DNA from: Candidatus Bipolaricaulota bacterium
GTDB taxonomy: Bacteria > Bipolaricaulota > Bipolaricaulia > Bipolaricaulales > Bipolaricaulaceae
NCBI GenBank assembly: GCA_021163465.1
Contig: JAGGWU010000159.1
Span: 1 to 16,993, forward strand
Length of the DNA stretch: 16,993 bases
Direction of reading: 5' to 3'
The notes beneath the pieces were generated by a model that saw only the letters and a list, made by a program, of their open reading frames with translations, did not search any database and was not told the origin of the DNA. Shown here one piece after another: positions 13,795 to 16,993 of the stretch (positions are counted from its first letter, which is position 1; every line of letters starts with the position of its first letter). The position numbers were made by a program, and so were the translations under genes.

Positions 13795-14259
13795 TTATTC
13801 CACCGGGACGTCGGTGATCCCACCGCGCTCGGGCGGCCTGCGCAGGGGGACCTCGATCCTGAGGACCCCGTTTTCGAACCGCGCTTTTATCTTGGCGGGG
13901 TCCTCCACCTCCTCCGGCAAGGGGAAGACCCGGCGGAAGGCCCCGTAGCGGCGGCCCATGCGGATATAGTTCTCCTCCCGCACCTCCTCGGTGCGGTGCA
14001 CCTCACCCGTAACCACGAGCTTGTCGTCCTCCACCTGGACGCGGATGTCCTCCTTCCGCACCCCGGGGAGCTCGGTCTCGATCACCAATGTTCTGTCTTT
14101 GACGTAGATGTCGGTCCGCCCCGGGCCGAAGGGGCCGAAACCGTACCCGAACTCATCCCAACGGGAGAAGAGTTCCTCCAAGTCCCGAAGGGTCCGTCCC
14201 AATCGCATGAAAAAGCCGAAAGGCCGACGAAAGCCCCACTCGTCCTCCCACCACTCCAT
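13795..14259 (-). CDS. Small heat-shock protein, Hsp20/alpha-crystallin family
   Basis: Small heat-shock proteins hold unfolding proteins in a soluble state for ATP-dependent chaperones. The 154-residue protein has an aromatic-rich N-terminal arm (MEWWEDEWGFRRPFGFF). An alpha-crystallin domain (about 47-145) follows, with TDIYVKDRTLVIETELPGV, DKLVVTGEVH and the hallmark ARFENGVLRIEVP. A C-terminal V-P-V can serve as the IXI-type anchor. ATG 14257-14259 follows a strong AGGAGG. Its own promoter is visible just upstream, beyond the end of uvrC, and the serine protease gene follows at ten bases. I see no CIRCE element. Confidence 0.95.
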   Translation of the reverse strand: MEWWEDEWGFRRPFGFFMRLGRTLRDLEELFSRWDEFGYGFGPFGPGRTDIYVKDRTLVIETELPGVRKEDIRVQVEDDKLVVTGEVHRTEEVREENYIRMGRRYGAFRRVFPLPEEVEDPAKIKARFENGVLRIEVPLRRPPERGGITDVPVE

Positions 14260-14279
14260 ACGCCCCTCCTTTCTCCCCC

Positions 14280-14309
14280 ATTGTAGCGGCTGGGGCCGTT
14301 TCGGGTCAG
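14280..14309 (-). promoter_or_regulatory. Promoter of the Hsp20-protease pair
   Basis: On the minus strand CTGACC (14309-14304, four of six) and TACAAT (14285-14280, five of six) are spaced by 18 bases. Transcription would start near 14273, about 14 bases before the Hsp20 ATG. The -35 box overlaps the uvrC stop codon. It resembles a housekeeping sigma promoter. Confidence 0.55.
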
Positions 14310-16147
14310 CCCTCCTGGTGTAGGGCCTTGTAGAGTTTAAGGGCCAGCGATTTGGGAAATCCGGGGATGGAAAGAAGCTCTTCCAAGCTCGCCCGCTTGA
14401 GTTCCTCCAGGGAGCCGAACCGCTTGAGGAGGAGGTTCCGGCGCGCGGGTCCGATTCCGGGAACGGAATCCAAGAGGCTCATGAGGCTCTCCTTCCGACG
14501 GAGCGTCCGGTGGTATTCGACCGCGAACCGGTGGGCCTCATCCCGGATGTGCTGCAATAACTTCAGGGCGTCAGAGTCCCGGGGGAGGCGAATGGGGTCC
14601 TTCCTCCCGGGGCGATAGATCTCCTCTTGGCGCTTCGCCAGTGCCGCGACCTCGATCCCCGAAAGCCCAAGTTCTTCTAACACCCTAAGCGCCACGTTGA
14701 GTTGTCCCTTCCCTCCGTCCACGAGCACGAGATCGGGAAATTCGGAGAACTTGCCCCCGGCTTTGGCCTCCTGGAGTTCCCGAAGCCCGTGGGAGAAGCG
14801 GCGCCGCAGCACCTCCTCCATCATGGCGTAATCGTCGGGCTTCCCGGCGATGCGGACCCGGAAGCGACGATAGGCGTCGCGACGGGGACGTCCTCCCACG
14901 AAGGCCACCATGGAGCCGGTGGCCTCCTTTCCGTGGATATTGGAGACATCGAACGCCTCGATCCGCCAGGGCCGCGCGGGGAGGTCCAGGACCTCGGCCA
15001 GCTCCTCCAGGGCCGCCTCATCCCGCGTAAGGGAAAGGTCCTCAACGGCGGCGCGCTTCAGGGATAACACGGCGTTCCGCTGGGCCATCTCCACCAACTC
15101 CCGCCGTGGCCCCCTGGTCGGTACCCGCACCGAAACCGCCTGGCCCCGCCGGCCCGCCAGGTACTTTGCCAGGGCGTCCGCTTCGGAGATCTCGAAGGGA
15201 AGAAGCACTTCCTGAGGGACGTAAGCGGTTCGGGTGTAATACTGGTCCAGGAACTCCGCCATCGCCTCCTGAACCGAACAGCCCTCGGGGACCAGAAGGG
15301 GAAAACCCTCACGGCCGATGAGCCTTCCCGCCCTGACCACAAGCACCAGCCCATAACCACGTTCCTGCTCCACCGCGACCCCCACCGCATCTAAGTCCAC
15401 CGGCTCCGACAGGGCCACGGCCTGCTTATCCCGCAGGCGTTCCAGGGCCTTGAGATAATCCCGGAGCCTGGCCGCTTCTTCGAACCGCTCCTCCTCAGCG
15501 GCCGCCTCCATGCGCTCGCGCAGATGGGCGATGAGCTCGTCGGTCTTCCCGGAGAGGATGGCCGCCACCCCCTCCACATTGCGGCGATATTCCTCTGGAG
15601 AGACCTTACCGCTGCAGGGGCCGGGGCACTTGCCCAGGTGGTAGTAAAGACAGGGGCGATAGGTCTTGCCCGTGTCCAGGTTCAGATTGCATGTCCTTAG
15701 GGGAAAGATCTTCTGGGCAACGGAGAGCAACCGCCTCAGGGATTTGGCCGAGGTGAAGGGGCCGAAGTACCGGGCGCCATCGTTTTCCGGCCTCCTCACG
15801 AACACCAACCGCGGAAAACGTTCGGCGGTGAGCTTTATGTATGGGTAACGTTTGTCGTCCCTAAGCCGGGTGTTGAACCGGGGCCGGTGTTTTTTGATGA
15901 GGGCATCCTCCAGGATCAGGGCCTCGGCCTCGTTACGGGTGACGATGTAGTCGAGGTCCACCGCCTCGCGCACGATCTCCCGGGCCTTGGGGGAGGCCCC
16001 GGAGGGTTGGAAGTAGGAGCGCACCCGGTTCCTGAGGGAGGAGGCCTTTCCCACGTAAAGCACCTCCCCGCCCTCCCCGAGGAAGATGTACACCCCGGGG
16101 GAGGGCGGCAGCTCGGCGAGCTTTGCCCGCAGTCCTTCGGCGGCCAT
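14306..16147 (-). CDS. uvrC: UvrABC excinuclease subunit C
   Basis: UvrC makes the two incisions in nucleotide excision repair after UvrA/UvrB find the lesion. The 613 residues are full length. The GIY-YIG nuclease (about 14-95) shows GVYIF, VLYVGK and RNEAEALILED with Glu76. Four cysteines (153, 166, 174, 178; CLYYHLGKCPGPC) match the UvrC iron-sulfur cluster site. The UVR motif is at about 205-238. The RNase H-like nuclease has AFDVSNIHG (Asp400), LVLVDGGKGQLN (Asp477) and IRDEAHRFA (His539), and a C-terminal double helix-hairpin-helix (SVPGIGPARR, SIPGFPKSLAL) follows. The ATG at 16145-16147 has only a weak, very close AGGG, so initiation may be inefficient or nearly leaderless. No operon partner lies upstream. 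Confidence 0.98.
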   Translation of the reverse strand: MAAEGLRAKLAELPPSPGVYIFLGEGGEVLYVGKASSLRNRVRSYFQPSGASPKAREIVREAVDLDYIVTRNEAEALILEDALIKKHRPRFNTRLRDDKRYPYIKLTAERFPRLVFVRRPENDGARYFGPFTSAKSLRRLLSVAQKIFPLRTCNLNLDTGKTYRPCLYYHLGKCPGPCSGKVSPEEYRRNVEGVAAILSGKTDELIAHLRERMEAAAEEERFEEAARLRDYLKALERLRDKQAVALSEPVDLDAVGVAVEQERGYGLVLVVRAGRLIGREGFPLLVPEGCSVQEAMAEFLDQYYTRTAYVPQEVLLPFEISEADALAKYLAGRRGQAVSVRVPTRGPRRELVEMAQRNAVLSLKRAAVEDLSLTRDEAALEELAEVLDLPARPWRIEAFDVSNIHGKEATGSMVAFVGGRPRRDAYRRFRVRIAGKPDDYAMMEEVLRRRFSHGLRELQEAKAGGKFSEFPDLVLVDGGKGQLNVALRVLEELGLSGIEVAALAKRQEEIYRPGRKDPIRLPRDSDALKLLQHIRDEAHRFAVEYHRTLRRKESLMSLLDSVPGIGPARRNLLLKRFGSLEELKRASLEELLSIPGFPKSLALKLYKALHQEG

Positions 16148-16526
16148 CCCCTAAACTTATCATGCTAGCCGACGACGGAGAAAAGGGAAGGGTGGAGCAG
16201 GGATTGAGGCAGTGGCCATCGCCGGTTCCAGCATCGGGGCCATGGCGGCGTCGGGATTCCGGTGGAACGTATCGAGGAGGGCTCCTCTTTTCCCCTGGCC
16301 ACAGACTCGGATACCGGGGAGCCGGCCTCGCCGTCGGAGTTCCCGGAGCTTAAACTCAATCCCTGGCCCCGGGATATCCTGGTGCGGCCGGGATTTCCGT
16401 GGCAGTCGGGGAGCAATTTCCGCACGCATCCGGGTGGCCGTAGAGTATATTTCACCTAGGAGGGCGGGCCGTGGAGGCGGAGCCGCCGGCGCTTTTCTCC
16501 CGTGTCCGCAAAGGGGGCGATGGCTG
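16148..16526 (+). other. Stretch without a clear gene; possible short or broken reading frame
   Basis: These 379 bases lie between the divergent uvrC and small membrane protein genes. The most coding-like part is a plus-strand frame from GTG 16262 to TAG 16459 (65 residues). It contains PVERIEEGSSFPLATDSD and FPELKLNPWPRDIL, and its third codon positions are mostly G or C. Just upstream another frame reads GIEAVAIAGSSIGAMAASG, so a frameshifted older gene is possible. No family is recognised and there is no good ribosome site. I see no RNA gene or strong terminator here. Confidence 0.3.
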
Positions 16527-16886
16527 ATGGAACGTTGGGTTTTGATTTTTCTTTGTTTCCTCCTTGTTGGAGGGCTTGTGTTCGTAGGGATGGCGCTTTG
16601 GGGAATAAAGCGGGATGGCATTGTGATAAGGCTTTCCGGGCCCATCGAGTTCGCGAGCTCTCCCCAGGAGGGTCGGATCGTGCTTTCCTTCGAGGAACCG
16701 GTGGAGCTCGTGCTCCAGGGAGCTGATGCGGAAGAGCTCGCGGCCCGGGTCGAGGGGGCGATCTTTCCCCGGTGTGAGGGCGGGGTACTTATTCCGGTAC
16801 GGTGGAATCCGTTCACCGGGGAAGTGGTCTGGAAGTGCATTCCTCAAAGGGAGGAAGGCCTTGAGGGAGGGAAGGAAAGCCCATAG
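16527..16886 (+). CDS. Small single-pass membrane protein of unknown function
   Basis: I do not recognise this 119-residue protein. One N-terminal membrane helix (about 4-26, WVLIFLCFLLVGGLVFVGMAL) is followed by a beta-rich region with GIVIRLSGPIEF, GRIVLSFEEPVELVL and PVRWNPFTGEVVWKCI. It ends in a charged, Gly/Glu-rich tail. Two cysteines outside the helix (83 and 104) could form a disulfide if the domain faces outward. ATG 16527 has AAGGGGG nine bases upstream; the same open frame extends further left, but that part looks non-coding. The 3' end overlaps the predicted promoter of the following tRNA-Ala. Confidence 0.6.
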   Translation: MERWVLIFLCFLLVGGLVFVGMALWGIKRDGIVIRLSGPIEFASSPQEGRIVLSFEEPVELVLQGADAEELAARVEGAIFPRCEGGVLIPVRWNPFTGEVVWKCIPQREEGLEGGKESP

Positions 16887-16889
16887 GAT
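16861..16889 (+). promoter_or_regulatory. Candidate promoter of tRNA-Ala
   Basis: TTGAGG (16861-16866) and TAGGAT (16884-16889) match four of six bases each with an exact 17-base spacer. Transcription would start within about two bases of the tRNA 5' end. The boxes overlap the end of the preceding coding region. Confidence 0.45.
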
Positions 16890-16898
16890 TGGGACACT

Positions 16899-16973
16899 GG
16901 GGGCGTAGCTCAGCGGGAGAGCGCCTGCTTTGCAAGCAGGAGGTCGGCGGTTCGAATCCGCTCTCCTCCACCA
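16899..16973 (+). tRNA. tRNA-Ala (TGC anticodon)
   Basis: The D stem is GCTC/GAGC, the anticodon stem CCTGC/GCAGG with loop TTTGCAA, and the T loop TTCGAAT. CCA is encoded (16971-16973). The acceptor stem is GGGGGCG/CTCCTCC, with a G3-U70 wobble, the alanine identity element, and an unusual C6-U67 mismatch. The T stem ends in a G49-U65 wobble. It does not lie in a 16S-23S spacer, because protein genes precede it. The identity is clear; the stem flaw is noted as a finding. Confidence 0.95.
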
Positions 16974-16993
16974 GATTCGGTCGAATGTAGAAC

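Noticed and set aside
1..16993. CRISPR arrays, prophage genes or a new defence system
   Set aside because: I saw no regularly spaced repeats, phage structural genes or recognisable defence modules beyond the toxin-antitoxin pair.

Overview
The window is bacterial. It is GC-rich (I estimate about 60%), densely packed and mostly housekeeping. It probably comes from a thermophilic or early-branching lineage. The evidence for that is a short EF-Ts of the Thermus type, a glycine decarboxylase split into two subunits, many charged residues, and frequent GTG/TTG starts. A Bipolaricaulota/Acetothermia-like organism would fit, but that is only a guess from gene content.

Layout. Positions 1-1600 form a small accessory patch: a frameshifted PIN toxin gene with an AbrB-type antitoxin (minus strand), a divergent stand-alone serine recombinase, and a decayed DDE transposase, all abutting a CAT-anticodon tRNA gene. 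Positions 1626-2963 run rightward: the tRNA, then an RNase H-like gene, D-aminoacyl-tRNA deacylase (dtd) and ribosomal protein L32 (rpmF). They end at a bidirectional terminator. Positions 2976-7560 run leftward as one unit: the replicative helicase dnaB followed by gcvH, gcvPA and gcvPB. From 7680 rightward lie a pyrimidine-nucleoside phosphorylase coupled to a DUF84/YjjX-type NTPase, then a promoter and rpsB-tsf-pyrH. Next come a small membrane protein where frr often sits, and a multiply frameshifted IS256-family transposase remnant. A CvpA-family membrane protein converges on a leftward group: uvrC, then an Hsp20 gene with its own promoter, then a membrane-anchored SDH-type serine protease. 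The right edge holds a poorly explained stretch (16148-16526), a small single-pass membrane protein and tRNA-Ala(TGC).

How the genes work together. The gcv genes supply the P and H proteins of the glycine cleavage system; the T and L proteins are not in the window. rpsB-tsf-pyrH is the conserved translation/UMP kinase cluster. Hsp20 and the serine protease may act together in protein quality control. pdp and the DUF84 gene suit nucleotide salvage and clean-up.

I found no CRISPR array, riboswitch, prophage or clearly new multigene system. The points most worth a second look are two frame lesions that one extra base in a G/C homopolymer would repair, an inverted repeat just after the tRNA, the RNase H active-site variant, and a tRNA-Ala acceptor-stem mismatch.
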